From: Caulobacter sp. Root1455
Lineage (GTDB): Bacteria > Pseudomonadota > Alphaproteobacteria > Caulobacterales > Caulobacteraceae
Direction of reading: 5' to 3'
Assembly (NCBI RefSeq): GCF_001426905.1
Contig: NZ_LMFQ01000021.1
Coordinates: 297,558 to 361,557 of the forward strand
DNA: 64,000 nt
Part shown: piece by piece, positions 1 through 7,796 of the stretch
Layout of the letters: each line of letters starts with the position of its first letter
Numbering within the stretch: position 1 is the stretch's first letter
Position numbers and translations under genes: made by a program
Notes under the pieces: generated by a model
Database searches by the model: none
What the model was told of the DNA's origin: nothing
Seen by the model: the letters and a program-made list of their open reading frames with translations, nothing else

Positions 1-485
1 CCCCCGGCCAGCTTCTCGACGCTCTGCCCCACGGCGTTGACGACGGTCAGCTGGGTGCGGGCGTAGGTCTCGACCTCTTGCAGGTGGCGGCGCTGCTCGA
101 CGTCGGCGGCGGCGCGCTCGGCGTCCTCGGCGGCGCGGGCCGCCTGGTCGCTGGCCAGCTTGCGCTGGACGCCGTCCAGGCCCTTGGCCAGCGCCCGGAC
201 CTGCCGATCGTCGGTCTCGGGCGAGACCAGCGGCTTGTCGTACTGGCCCGCGCCCAGGGCGTCGACCGAACGGCTCAGGCCATCCAGGGCGCGATGCGTA
301 GCGTCATTCCAGGCCAAGAGCCCGATGATCAGGGTGGCCACCAGCGTCGCCATGCCGGCCATGCTGAACGGCGACACCAGGCCCGGTCCGCCGAACGCCG
401 CCCAGCCCAACTGGCCCAGACCCGCCAGCAGGCCGAGGATGACGATCAGCCTCCAGCCAAGAGGCAGCCGATTGAACCCGCTCAT
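1..485 (-). CDS. Methyl-accepting chemotaxis protein, N-terminal part (runs off the left edge)
   Basis: Reading the minus strand from an ATG at 485 gives 161 codons open to the window edge. The protein has two hydrophobic segments (about residues 11-31 and 40-58) separated by a very short periplasmic turn. A HAMP-like stretch follows (about 59-115: DATHRALDGLSRSV, then a heptad-rich Ala/Glu/Arg coiled coil). The end of the visible part (VVNAVGQSVEKLAGG) resembles the second HAMP-type helix seen before chemoreceptor signalling domains. A GGAG lies 7 nt before the ATG. The signalling domain is outside the window, so a HAMP histidine kinase is a possible alternative. The almost absent periplasmic loop suggests it senses an intracellular or membrane signal (inference). 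Confidence 0.7.
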   Translation of the reverse strand, partial: MSGFNRLPLGWRLIVILGLLAGLGQLGWAAFGGPGLVSPFSMAGMATLVATLIIGLLAWNDATHRALDGLSRSVDALGAGQYDKPLVSPETDDRQVRALAKGLDGVQRKLASDQAARAAEDAERAAADVEQRRHLQEVETYARTQLTVVNAVGQSVEKLAG

Positions 486-610
486 TCCGAATCTCCGAGG
501 CCCAGCTAGGCCAGGTTCGAGAAATGGCGACTGAGTCCTAACGCCTCATTAACCATACCCGGGCCGCGACATTTTGACGGGGGTTGACGGCCGGTTCGAT
601 TGAATATAGC

Positions 611-631
611 CATCAAGTTATGGAACTGATG
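611..631. promoter_or_regulatory. Candidate ArsR operator overlapping the arsR-type start
   Basis: CATCA at 611-615 is mirrored by TGATG at 627-631, and GTT at 617-619 by AAC at 624-626. This gives an interrupted inverted repeat that straddles the ATG at 620. ArsR/SmtB repressors commonly bind such dyads at their own promoter. TTGACG at 574 and 584 could serve as a -35 element. Confidence 0.45.
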
Positions 632-967
632 AGTTATAGACCAGGCCTCGACGCCACCTTCGCCGCCCTGGCCGACCCGACCCGGCGCGCCATCCTGGCG
701 CGGCTGGCGACGGGGGAGGCCTCGGTCGGCGAACTGGCCGCGCCGTTCGCCATGAGCCAGCCGGCGATCTCCAAGCATCTGAAGGTGCTGGAGAAGGCCG
801 GGCTGGTCTCGCGGGGCCGCGACGCCCAGCGCCGTCCGGTGCGGGTGCGGGCCCAGCCCCTGGCCGAGGCCAACGCCTGGCTGGAGGCCTACCGACAGAC
901 GCTGGAGGCCAACTTCCAGCGCCTGGACGCCCTGCTCGACGAACTGAAGACCACCCAGGGACGCTGA
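620..967 (+). CDS. ArsR/SmtB-family winged-helix transcriptional regulator
   Basis: This 115-residue protein has the ArsR winged-helix fold: LADPTRRAILARLATGEASVGELA followed by the recognition helix region MSQPAISKHLKVLEKAGLVSR. No metal-binding Cys cluster (CxC) is visible, so it belongs with the metal-independent ArsR proteins that partner SRPBCC/AHSA1 proteins. An ATG at 629 and an upstream in-frame GTG at 584 are alternative starts. I prefer 620 because the extra N-terminal residues carry no family similarity. The stop lies 38 nt before the AHSA1 gene, so the two are probably cotranscribed. The dyad over the start codon suggests autorepression. Confidence 0.85.
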   Translation: MELMSYRPGLDATFAALADPTRRAILARLATGEASVGELAAPFAMSQPAISKHLKVLEKAGLVSRGRDAQRRPVRVRAQPLAEANAWLEAYRQTLEANFQRLDALLDELKTTQGR

Positions 968-1005
968 AGCGCCCTCCCCCAATCCGATCCAGAAGGAGAC
1001 GACCC

Positions 1006-1485
1006 ATGGCCCAAGACAAGCTGACCGTCGCCACCCAGGGCGACCGCGAAGTGGTGTTCACCCGCGCCTTCGCCGCCCCCCGCGACCTGGTGTTCGACTG
1101 CATGACCAAGCCCGACCTGGTGAAGCGCTGGCTGCTGGGCCCGCCCGGCTGGACGATGCCGGTCTGCGAGATCGACCTACGGGTCGGCGGCAAGTTCCGC
1201 TATGTCTGGCGCAACCAGGACGGCCGGGACATGGGCATGGCCGGCGTCTATCGCGAGATCGCCGCGCCGGAACGGATCGTCCACAACGAGGTGTTCGACG
1301 ACGACTGGACCGGCGGCGAGACGACGGTCACCTCGACCCTGACCGAGGCCGGCGGCCGCACCACCCTGACCACCTTGGTGATCTACGCCAACGAAGCGGC
1401 TCGCAAGGGCGCCCTCGTCAGCGGCATGACCGACGGCATGGAGATGGGCTACGCCCGCCTCGACGCCCTGCTCGAAACCGTCTGA
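1006..1485 (+). CDS. SRPBCC/AHSA1-domain protein
   Basis: A 159-residue protein with the helix-grip START/Bet v1-like AHSA1 fold. Diagnostic segments are REVVFTRAFAAPRDLVFDCMTKPDLVKRWL near the N terminus, then the DLRVGGKFRYVW strand and the long C-terminal helix ending in YARLDALLETV. A GAAGGAG ribosome-binding site precedes the ATG. It directly follows the ArsR-type regulator; this ArsR-AHSA1 pairing is common in bacteria. The fold forms a hydrophobic cavity, but the ligand cannot be read from the sequence, so the function is open (small-molecule binding or Hsp90 co-chaperone-like). Confidence 0.85.
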   Translation: MAQDKLTVATQGDREVVFTRAFAAPRDLVFDCMTKPDLVKRWLLGPPGWTMPVCEIDLRVGGKFRYVWRNQDGRDMGMAGVYREIAAPERIVHNEVFDDDWTGGETTVTSTLTEAGGRTTLTTLVIYANEAARKGALVSGMTDGMEMGYARLDALLETV

Positions 1486-1510
1486 CCGGGACCGGGGGGG
1501 GAGAACGGCC

Positions 1511-2188
1511 ATGGAGGATCGCCTCGCCGACGCCATGGCCGCTCTCCGCTCGGCCGCCACCGCCCACGACCTGGCCAATCTGGACCGGTTCGGAATCGTC
1601 GCGCCCGGCGCCCTGGGCGTGTCGATGGCCAATCTACAGAAGATCGCCAAGCGCCTGGGCCGCGACCACGACCTAGCCGCCGCCCTGTGGGCGACCGGCG
1701 TCTACGAGGCCCGGATGCTGGCCAGCCTAGTCGACGACCCGGCCCGGGTGACGCCGGAGCAGATGGACGCCTGGCGGGCCGACTTCGACAACTGGGGCAT
1801 CGTCGATACGGTTTGCTTCAAGCTGTTCGACCAGTCGCCCCACGCCTTCGCCAAGATCGACGCGTGGGCCGGGCTGAACGACGAGTTCGGCCGGCGGGCG
1901 GCCTTCGCCCTGCTGGCCTGCCTGGCCCTGCACGACAAGGGTGCGGGCGACCAGCCGTTTCTCGACGGCCTGGTCCTGATCGAACGCGCCGCCGGCGATG
2001 ATCGCAACTTCGTCAAGAAGGCGGTGAACTGGGCGCTGCGGGCGATCGGGCTGCGCGAGAGCCCGCTGCTGAAGGCCGCCGCCCTGGAGACGGCCCGTCG
2101 CCTGGCCGCCTCGCCCGACGCCGCGCCGCGCTGGGTGGGCAAGGACGCGCTGCGGGCGCTGGCGAAGGCAACCGCCGTTCGCAGCTGA
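1511..2188 (+). CDS. AlkD-like DNA alkylation repair protein
   Basis: A 225-residue all-helical protein resembling the AlkD/HEAT-like repeat DNA glycosylases. Recognisable features are GVSMANLQKIAKRLGRDHDLAAALWATGVYEARMLASLVDDP near residues 37-78, DNWGIVDTVCFKLFD (about 98-112), and RNFVKKAVNWALRAIG (about 165-180). In AlkD these positions form the DNA-binding concave surface and include the catalytic Asp of the WD-type helix. The family excises bulky or cationic N3/N7-alkylated purines. It starts 26 nt after the AHSA1 gene on the same strand, so it may belong to the same transcript. Some relatives lack glycosylase activity. Confidence 0.8.
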   Translation: MEDRLADAMAALRSAATAHDLANLDRFGIVAPGALGVSMANLQKIAKRLGRDHDLAAALWATGVYEARMLASLVDDPARVTPEQMDAWRADFDNWGIVDTVCFKLFDQSPHAFAKIDAWAGLNDEFGRRAAFALLACLALHDKGAGDQPFLDGLVLIERAAGDDRNFVKKAVNWALRAIGLRESPLLKAAALETARRLAASPDAAPRWVGKDALRALAKATAVRS

Positions 2189-2280
2189 TCCACGGCGTTT
2201 CGAAGAAAATCCGACACCGCCCTGTCGCATCGGGCCCCGCCCGATCGTCTTGTCTACAAGCCCTCCGAAGGAGACCGTCG

Positions 2281-2703
2281 ATGAGTGATCTGGCCTTGCG
2301 TTCCTCCCCCCGCCGCATCGGCCGCAGCGTGCTGGCGGTGATCGCCGGTTTCCTGGCCGTGGTCGTGCTGTCCACGGGCGTCGACGCCGTCCTGCACGCC
2401 GCCAAGGTCTATCCGCCGCCGGAACAGGGGATGCACGATCCGCTGCTGAACCTGCTGGCCCTGGCCTATCGCAGCGTGTTCACCCTGGCGGGCGGCTGGA
2501 TCACGGCCAAGCTGGCCCCGAACACTCCGCTGCGCCACGCCTTCGTCCTGGGCGTGCTGGGCCTGATCGCCGGCACGGCCGGGGTGGTCGCCACCTGGAA
2601 CCTGGGCCTGGGACCGCATTGGTACCCGATCCTCCTGGCGGTCACCGGCCTGCCCCTGTGCTGGCTGGGCGGCTGGCTGGCGGTGCGGGGACGAACGTCG
2701 TGA
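2281..2703 (+). CDS. Small multi-pass membrane protein of unknown function
   Basis: 140 residues with four predicted membrane spans: about 14-36 (GRSVLAVIAGFLAVVVLSTGV), 57-80, 87-107 and 115-136. There is a good AGGAG ribosome-binding site just upstream. Many Pro, Gly and Ala residues in the spans and the short loops resemble the small uncharacterised alphaproteobacterial inner-membrane proteins. I recognise no catalytic or transport motif. It is followed by a family A palindromic repeat rather than another gene. Confidence 0.7.
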   Translation: MSDLALRSSPRRIGRSVLAVIAGFLAVVVLSTGVDAVLHAAKVYPPPEQGMHDPLLNLLALAYRSVFTLAGGWITAKLAPNTPLRHAFVLGVLGLIAGTAGVVATWNLGLGPHWYPILLAVTGLPLCWLGGWLAVRGRTS

Positions 2704-2753
2704 GGCTGTCGCGGGGCTGGGGCCTGGCGCTGGAGACGCGCCAGGCCTCGAAA

Positions 2754-2864
2754 GTTGTCATCCCGGAAACGCGCAGCGTTGTCCGGGACCCAGGGGACTG
2801 GGCCAACGCGGTGCAGCCGCCCCTGGGTCCCGGACAGCCTCTGCGAGGCTTCCGGGATGACAAC
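2754..2864. repeat. Family A intergenic palindromic repeat, copy 1
   Basis: The outer arms are perfect 15-mers (GTTGTCATCCCGGAA at 2754 and its complement ending at 2864). A nested pair of 16-bp arms (GTCCGGGACCCAGGGG near 2781 and its complement near 2820) lies inside, so the RNA would fold into a long interrupted hairpin. Related copies sit at 6535 and 41504. It lies between convergent genes. Confidence 0.85.
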
Positions 2865-2887
2865 CCAAGTGGGGCCTTCGAAAGGCT

Positions 2888-3805
2888 CTAGACCCGCTCG
2901 ACCAGCACGCCCGGCCGTTGCGCGTCCAGCCCGAACGTCACCGGCAGGTGGCGCACGTGCGGGGTCTGCAGGTTCAGGGCCTTGGCCCCGCGCGCCACGG
3001 CCAGCTTGCCCAGCGCCATCGGGCCAAAGCCGTCCTGCACGCGCGGCTTGGCGCCCAGCCGGCGGCGCAGCACGCCGTTGGCGTAGATGACGTTGGCCCG
3101 CATCAGGGCTGGCGGAGTCATGAATTCGATCGAGATCGAGACGTTCAGCATCGGACCGTTCTCGATCCGGTGCGGGGCGTTCTGCCGCCAGGTGACCATG
3201 GTCCCGGGCGTCAGGTCGTAGACCTGGGCCCCGGCGTCCCAGGCCGGATCGAAGGCGAACTGCTCGGCGGTCTCCTTCAGGACGATCTTCTCCAGCGCCA
3301 GCTCGCCCACATAGGGATCGGCGACCGGATAGACCCAGACCTTCTTGCGCCCCCGGATCTGCCACAGCGACACCAGCGGCACGTCGAGATGGTAGAAGAC
3401 CTGGGCGTCGGCGCTGCTGATCAGCATGCCCAGATCCCGCTTGAAGGTCTTCAGGCCCGGCGCGCGGGCCTCCTTCTCGGCGAAGATCTCGTCGCAGAGG
3501 GCGGCGTATTCCGGCACGAAGTCGTTGGTCTTGCGCAGGTTCAACCAGATGCGTCCGGCCTTGGCGGCCTCCAGCAGCTGGTCGCCGGTCAGATTTCCCG
3601 CCGCGCCCTTGCGCCAGGTGGTCCAGGCCTGAGGGTCCTCGCCCATGGTGAAGACGCCCAGCTGGTCGCGCGGATACTGGTCCAGCAGGCGCGCCAGGCC
3701 CTCGTCGTCGAACATCGGCCGCTCGTGCAGGCTGTGCTGGAACACCAGGTTCTCGCGGCCGAAGGTCTTGGCCTTTTCGGGGGTCCAGTCGCTGATGACG
3801 CTCAC
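2888..3805 (-). CDS. JmjC/cupin-like Fe(II)/2-oxoglutarate-type protein
   Basis: 305 residues from a GTG at 3805 that overlaps the stop of the glycosyltransferase gene (GTGA). The central beta-helix region has the metal-binding pattern of cupin-like JmjC hydroxylases: His139-Leu-Asp141 (FYHLDVPLVSLWQIRGRKKVWVYP) and a distal His212 (APHRIENGP). A lysine cluster at 154-155 is where the 2-oxoglutarate ligand usually sits. No DNA-binding or signal sequence is visible. Position as last gene of an acetyltransferase-glycosyltransferase operon suggests a role in modifying a surface glycan or its machinery (inference). The substrate is unknown. Confidence 0.7.
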   Translation of the reverse strand: MSVISDWTPEKAKTFGRENLVFQHSLHERPMFDDEGLARLLDQYPRDQLGVFTMGEDPQAWTTWRKGAAGNLTGDQLLEAAKAGRIWLNLRKTNDFVPEYAALCDEIFAEKEARAPGLKTFKRDLGMLISSADAQVFYHLDVPLVSLWQIRGRKKVWVYPVADPYVGELALEKIVLKETAEQFAFDPAWDAGAQVYDLTPGTMVTWRQNAPHRIENGPMLNVSISIEFMTPPALMRANVIYANGVLRRRLGAKPRVQDGFGPMALGKLAVARGAKALNLQTPHVRHLPVTFGLDAQRPGVLVERV

Positions 3806-4737
3806 GACGCGGTCCTTCCGTAGAAGTGGATCTTGAACGGTCCCCACCACAGGGTCTTGCCCAGCCCCCGTGCGGCGCGGTCCAGCCAGTCGGCGCGGTC
3901 GCCCGCGCGGGTCAGCCACTTGAAGCCGGCAACAGCGCCGAACAGCGCGCTCTGAACCACCCCGACGGCCATCCAGCGGGCGACGCCCACGCGGTCGGGG
4001 GGGCTGGCGGCGGCGCAGTGCGAGGTCGGGCCCTGGCCGTAGGCGAAGGCCCGGCGGATCGTGTAGTCCAGGCTCAGGCGCTCGGGCACGGGGTCTTCCC
4101 AGACCCAGGCGGCCGGCTCCCAGGCGAAGCGCGCGCCATGGGCCTGCATGTGGCCGAACAGCATGTCGTCCTCGCCGCCGATGTGATTGCGCTCCACGGC
4201 GAAGGGCGCGGCCGGATCGGGCAAGGCGGCGCGGCGCAGCAGGCTGTCGCCGCAGCCGTAATAGTGGTCGATGACCCCGGCCTCGGCGGGGCCTTCGCGC
4301 GAGAAGAAGCGCTCCAGGTAGTCGCGATGCCGGGTCACGCCGACCGGCGCGCGGGCCCGAACCGGACCGAACACCACGTCGGCGTCGTAGCGCGCCTGGG
4401 CGGACAGCAGCGCCGCCAGCCAGCCGGTCGGGGCCTCTTCGTCGTCGTCGAGGAAGGCGATCAGTTCGCCGCTCGCCTTGGCCATGCCGGCGTTGCGGGC
4501 GTGGGCCACGCCGGGGCGCGGCTCGTGGACATAGTGGACCGCGAACGGGGCCTCGTGGGCCAGCGCGGCGACGGTCGCTCGCGCCGACGGCGTCTGGTCG
4601 TTGTCGACGATCACCAGCTCCAGGGCGGCGAAGTCGACACCGACCAAATCCAAGCCAGTTTGGGCGAACACCGAACGCGCCGCGACCGCCAGGCCGTGCG
4701 GACGCCGTTGGGTGGGGATCATGACCGTGACGCGCAT
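3802..4737 (-). CDS. Family 2 glycosyltransferase
   Basis: 311 residues with a GT-A fold start (MRVTVMIPTQRRPHGLAVAARS). The acidic nucleotide-sugar/metal motif is at Asp97-99 (LIAFLDDDEEAP), and an acceptor-side region GGEDDMLFGHMQ carries the ED pair expected of the catalytic base. A hydrophobic C-terminal stretch (VGVVQSALFGAVAGFKW) may anchor it to the membrane. A GGAG precedes the ATG. It begins 24 nt after the CelD-type acetyltransferase and overlaps the next gene by 4 nt, so the three form an operon. The sugar donor and acceptor are not readable. Confidence 0.85.
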   Translation of the reverse strand: MRVTVMIPTQRRPHGLAVAARSVFAQTGLDLVGVDFAALELVIVDNDQTPSARATVAALAHEAPFAVHYVHEPRPGVAHARNAGMAKASGELIAFLDDDEEAPTGWLAALLSAQARYDADVVFGPVRARAPVGVTRHRDYLERFFSREGPAEAGVIDHYYGCGDSLLRRAALPDPAAPFAVERNHIGGEDDMLFGHMQAHGARFAWEPAAWVWEDPVPERLSLDYTIRRAFAYGQGPTSHCAAASPPDRVGVARWMAVGVVQSALFGAVAGFKWLTRAGDRADWLDRAARGLGKTLWWGPFKIHFYGRTAS

Positions 4738-4761
4738 GGGAGCTCCAGGCTTTGGCGAACC

Positions 4762-5892
4762 TTAGCCGCCGCGCCTTTGCGCTTGGTTAGCGAACGCGTC
4801 GACCAGACCGCGCATGCGTCCGCCCAGGGTCAGCTCGACGCTGGCGATGGCGTCCATGCGGCGGGTCAGGCGTCCGACCGGACCCGCGCCCCGCGAGCCG
4901 GCCAGGGCCATCACCCCGTCCAGCGAGTGGGCCATGCGGCCGGCCATGGTCGCGGCCGTGGCCGTGCCGTCGCCGATCTGGACCTGGCTGAGCGCATAGG
5001 CGCCCTTGTAGTGGTCGTGGCCGGGGCCGAGGTCGTAGTGGCGCAGGCCCAGGCCCGGCATGGCGGCGATGGCGCGCATGAGGAAGATCTGGCCGGGCGA
5101 CCACTCGCCATGGGCCGGACTGGTCGAGGCGATCCACGGGTGGAACACGCCGTCCAGCCGCACCCCGAAATGGCCGGCCACCAGCTGGCCGCCGGCATAG
5201 AGGTTGATCATCAGCCCCCGGAACGGGCCGGTCTGCTTCTGGAACAGGTCCAGCAGCAGGCCGCGCACCCAGTCGGGGCGCAGGAAGTCATGGACGCCGG
5301 TGCGCTCCAGCTGTTCGCGCTTCCAGGCGATCAGCTGGTCGAAGGCCTCGCGCGAGCGGTCGGCGGCGACCAGTTCGAGGGTCCCCATCTCGCGCTCGAG
5401 CTTGCTGTCCAGCCGGCGCCAGTTCTTGATCTTCTTGGGACTGGCGGCGCGGACGGCCTCCAGATAGGCCTCGGCGTCGGTTCCGCCCAGGTCGATCACA
5501 TGAGCGGTCTTCCGCTCGCCGCGGCCGAACACGCCGTGGGGGTCGATCAGGCCGGTGTAGCGGTAGGCGGTCAGGTCGGCGGCGCGCAGCACCTCGGCGG
5601 CGTCCAGCCCGGCCTCGGCGCGCGAGACCAGGCCGTGATAGTCCGACAGCGGCGAGCCGATGGCCCGGGCCATGGCGCCGGGACGACGGTGATGCGGCAG
5701 GAAGCCCAGGGTCTGCCCCCCGCGACGGATCACGGCCACGCGGGCGTCGTCGCGCACGGCGCCGACGGCGCGCGCGAAGTCCGGACCCAGCAGCGGGCTG
5801 GCGAAGGCCGGCTCGGCCGCCGCCATCTCCCGCCACAGCCGCACGTCGGCCTCGGCGAGATCGCGCGGGTGAAGGGTCTCAACGTCCAGCAT
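4762..5892 (-). CDS. CelD/BcsL-type GNAT acyltransferase for extracellular polysaccharide
   Basis: About 376 residues. The C-terminal half has the FemAB/GNAT_6 fold: the stretch KKIKNWRRLDSKLEREMG, the region around FDQLIAWKREQLERTGVHDF, the segment GGQLVAGHFGVRLDGVFHPW, then RHYDLGPGHDHYKGAYA. The family N-acetylates sugars in exported polysaccharides. Caulobacter HfsK, which acts on the holdfast, belongs to this group, but I cannot show that this gene is HfsK rather than a paralogue. The ATG at 5892 is preferred because AGGA lies 9 nt upstream; an in-frame GTG at 5898 is possible. A bulged palindrome lies just before the start. Confidence 0.75.
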   Translation of the reverse strand: MLDVETLHPRDLAEADVRLWREMAAAEPAFASPLLGPDFARAVGAVRDDARVAVIRRGGQTLGFLPHHRRPGAMARAIGSPLSDYHGLVSRAEAGLDAAEVLRAADLTAYRYTGLIDPHGVFGRGERKTAHVIDLGGTDAEAYLEAVRAASPKKIKNWRRLDSKLEREMGTLELVAADRSREAFDQLIAWKREQLERTGVHDFLRPDWVRGLLLDLFQKQTGPFRGLMINLYAGGQLVAGHFGVRLDGVFHPWIASTSPAHGEWSPGQIFLMRAIAAMPGLGLRHYDLGPGHDHYKGAYALSQVQIGDGTATAATMAGRMAHSLDGVMALAGSRGAGPVGRLTRRMDAIASVELTLGGRMRGLVDAFANQAQRRGG

Positions 5893-5902
5893 CGCCACCT
5901 GT

Positions 5903-5922
5903 CCTAAACCGATCCGGTTAGG
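5903..5922. promoter_or_regulatory. Dyad in front of the acetyltransferase operon
   Basis: CCTAA at 5903-5907 plus CCG at 5909-5911 mirror CGG at 5915-5917 plus TTAGG at 5918-5922, with one bulged A. It lies about 11 nt from the start of the operon's first gene, so it could be an operator or an mRNA hairpin near the ribosome-binding site. Confidence 0.35.
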
Positions 5923-5980
5923 GAATAGTGGAGCTGGCGCTGCAACTGGCGGGCCACCTTGCCCGGCGCCGATACCCCTG

Positions 5981-6472
5981 TCAGGCGAACGTGGCCTTCA
6001 GGATCGTCTCGATGCCCTGCTGGTCGACGATGTCGAAGGCGGCGGGCTTGTCGGAATCGACGTCGAACACCGCCAGCAGCGTTCCGGCCGCGTCGAACAC
6101 CGGCACGACGATCTCGCTCGCCGAGCGGCTGTCGCAGGCGATGTGGCCCGGAAAGGCGTGGACGTCCTCGACCAGCTGGGTCTGGCCGGTTTGCGCCGCC
6201 GCGCCGCAGACGCCGCGCCCGTAGGCGATGCGCAGGCAGCCCAGCGTGCCCTGATAGGGCCCGACCACCAGCTCGCGCGCCTTCAACGGATCGACCACGT
6301 AGAAGCCGGTCCAGAAGTAGTGGTCGAAGCTGCTGGCCAGCATCGAGGCCACCGTCGCCATGCGGGCGGTCAGGTTGGGCTCGCCGTCCAGCACCGAGGC
6401 GATCTCGTCGGCCACCTCGGCGTAGCGGGCGGCCTTGTCGGCGGTCAGGGTCTTGTCGTTGAAAGCTTCGGC
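5981..6472 (-). CDS. msrC: Free methionine-(R)-sulfoxide reductase (GAF domain)
   Basis: 163 residues forming a single GAF domain. The three family cysteines are all present at Cys80, Cys90 and Cys114 (GTLGCLRIAYGRGVCGAAA and HIACDSRSASEIVVPVF), together with the EDVHAFPGH active-site segment. Enzymes of this family reduce free Met-(R)-SO using thioredoxin, with Cys114-type nucleophile and resolving cysteines. I chose the ATG at 6472; an upstream in-frame ATG at 6526 would add a basic 18-residue tail not found in the family. It acts in the cytosol. The gene is monocistronic, with a family A repeat upstream. Confidence 0.9.
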   Translation of the reverse strand, partial: AEAFNDKTLTADKAARYAEVADEIASVLDGEPNLTARMATVASMLASSFDHYFWTGFYVVDPLKARELVVGPYQGTLGCLRIAYGRGVCGAAAQTGQTQLVEDVHAFPGHIACDSRSASEIVVPVFDAAGTLLAVFDVDSDKPAAFDIVDQQGIETILKATFA

Positions 6473-6534
6473 CATGGGCGGGGATATAGCGCGTTCGGCG
6501 GCGGATGCGACCCCTTCGCGCCACATCTAATCCC

Positions 6535-6636
6535 TGTCATCCCGGACAAGCGCGCAGCGCGCCGATCCGGGACCGACGCGTGAACTCAGCGCTTCCGGCG
6601 GTCCCGGATCTTCGCTGCGCTCCGCCCGGGATGACA
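6535..6636. repeat. Family A intergenic palindromic repeat, copy 2
   Basis: Outer arms TGTCATCCCGG at 6535 and its complement ending at 6636. An inner pair (ATCCGGGACCG and GGTCCCGGAT) repeats the nested design of the copy at 2754. It sits between two minus-strand genes, downstream of the enoyl-CoA hydratase. Confidence 0.85.
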
Positions 6637-6646
6637 ACCGTTTGAA

Positions 6647-7531
6647 CTACTTGAACGGATGCTCGCCCCACGCCGGCCAGATGTCCGGCAGGTCGCTGGA
6701 CACCTTGTCCGGATAGACCGGCGCGCGCTTCTCCAGGAACGAGCTCACCCCTTCCTTGGCGTCGCCGGCCGCGCCGCGTGACTGGATGGCCCGGCTGTCG
6801 GCCTTGTGGGCCTCCATCGGGTGGTCGGCGCCGGCCATGCGCCACAGCAGCTGGCGCGTCAGGGCCACCGAGACCGGAGCGGTGTTGTCGGCGATCTCGC
6901 GGGCCAGGGCCCGGGCGGCCGGCAGCAGGTCCTCCGGCGCGTGCAGCGAGCGAACCAGCCCGCGCTCCTTGGCCTCCTGGGCGCTGAACACTCGGCCGGT
7001 GAAGCACCATTCCAGCGCCGTCTGCAGGCCCACCAACCGCGGCAGGAACCAGGACGAACAGGCCTCGGGCGTGATGCCCCGACGGGCGAAGACGAAGCCG
7101 AACTTGGCGTCGGTCGAGGCCAGGCGGATGTCCATGGGCAGCTGCATGGTCACCCCCACCCCGACGGCCGCGCCGTTGACGGCGGCGATGATCGGCTTGA
7201 GGCTTTCGTACATCCGCAGCACCACCCGGCCGCCGCCGTCGCGATAGATGTCGCCGACCTTGCCCTCTTCCCGCTCCAGCGCCTGGGGGTTGGTGCGGTC
7301 GAAGGTGGCCCCGCCGCCCGACAGGTCGGCCCCGGCGCAGAACGCTCGGCCCGCGCCGGTGACGATCACCGCCCGCACCGCGTCGTCGTTGTCGGTGAGG
7401 TCGAAGACGCCGATCAGCTCCTTCATCATCCGGGCGGTGAAGGCGTTCAGCTTCTCCGGACGGTTCAGGGTGATGGTCGCGATCCCGTCCTCGACGGCGT
7501 AGAGCAGGGTCTCGAAGCTGGGCGCGGCCAT
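6647..7531 (-). CDS. Enoyl-CoA hydratase/isomerase (crotonase family)
   Basis: 294 residues with the crotonase fold. ITLNRPEKLNAF opens the domain. The first oxyanion-hole strand is AGRAFCAGADLSGGG (about residues 58-72) and the second is AAVNGAAVGVGVTMQLPMDIRLAS, followed by GITPEACSSWFLPRLVG, the usual catalytic-Glu region. The ATG at 7531 has GGAGG 8 nt upstream; an in-frame ATG at 7558 lacks a site. The family hydrates or isomerises enoyl-CoA thioesters in beta-oxidation-like pathways. The exact substrate is unknown. It is separated from the GMC gene by a family B repeat. Confidence 0.9.
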   Translation of the reverse strand: MAAPSFETLLYAVEDGIATITLNRPEKLNAFTARMMKELIGVFDLTDNDDAVRAVIVTGAGRAFCAGADLSGGGATFDRTNPQALEREEGKVGDIYRDGGGRVVLRMYESLKPIIAAVNGAAVGVGVTMQLPMDIRLASTDAKFGFVFARRGITPEACSSWFLPRLVGLQTALEWCFTGRVFSAQEAKERGLVRSLHAPEDLLPAARALAREIADNTAPVSVALTRQLLWRMAGADHPMEAHKADSRAIQSRGAAGDAKEGVSSFLEKRAPVYPDKVSSDLPDIWPAWGEHPFK

Positions 7532-7591
7532 GGTGTTTTCCTCCGGGTTTGGCGGCACTCAAACACGCGTATGAATGCCCTGCAACCGCCT

Positions 7592-7696
7592 TGCGTCCTT
7601 CGAGGCCCGCGGCGCGGGCGCCTCAGGATGAGGAAGTCGGTTGCCCTGAATTCCTCATCCTGAGGTGCGTAGCGCAGCGAAGCCTCGAAGGACGCA
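7592..7696. repeat. Family B intergenic palindromic repeat, copy 1
   Basis: Arms TGCGTCCTTCGAGG at 7592 and its exact complement ending at 7696. An inner pair, CTCAGGATGAGGAA and TTCCTCATCCTGAG, flanks a short AT-richer centre. Copies of the same element occur at 60287 and 61261. It lies between divergent genes. Confidence 0.9.
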
Positions 7697-7796
7697 GGGC
7701 TTCCCCGACGACACCCTTGGCCTTCTCGCCAGACCTGCCATTCTCCAGTGATCACCGATCACGCGGAGACACGCGGGGCGGAAAAGGGAGGATCCG

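Noticed and set aside
3826-5907. 693-codon plus-strand frame opposite the glycosyltransferase operon
   Set aside because: Covers two clear genes on the minus strand and has no family signal.
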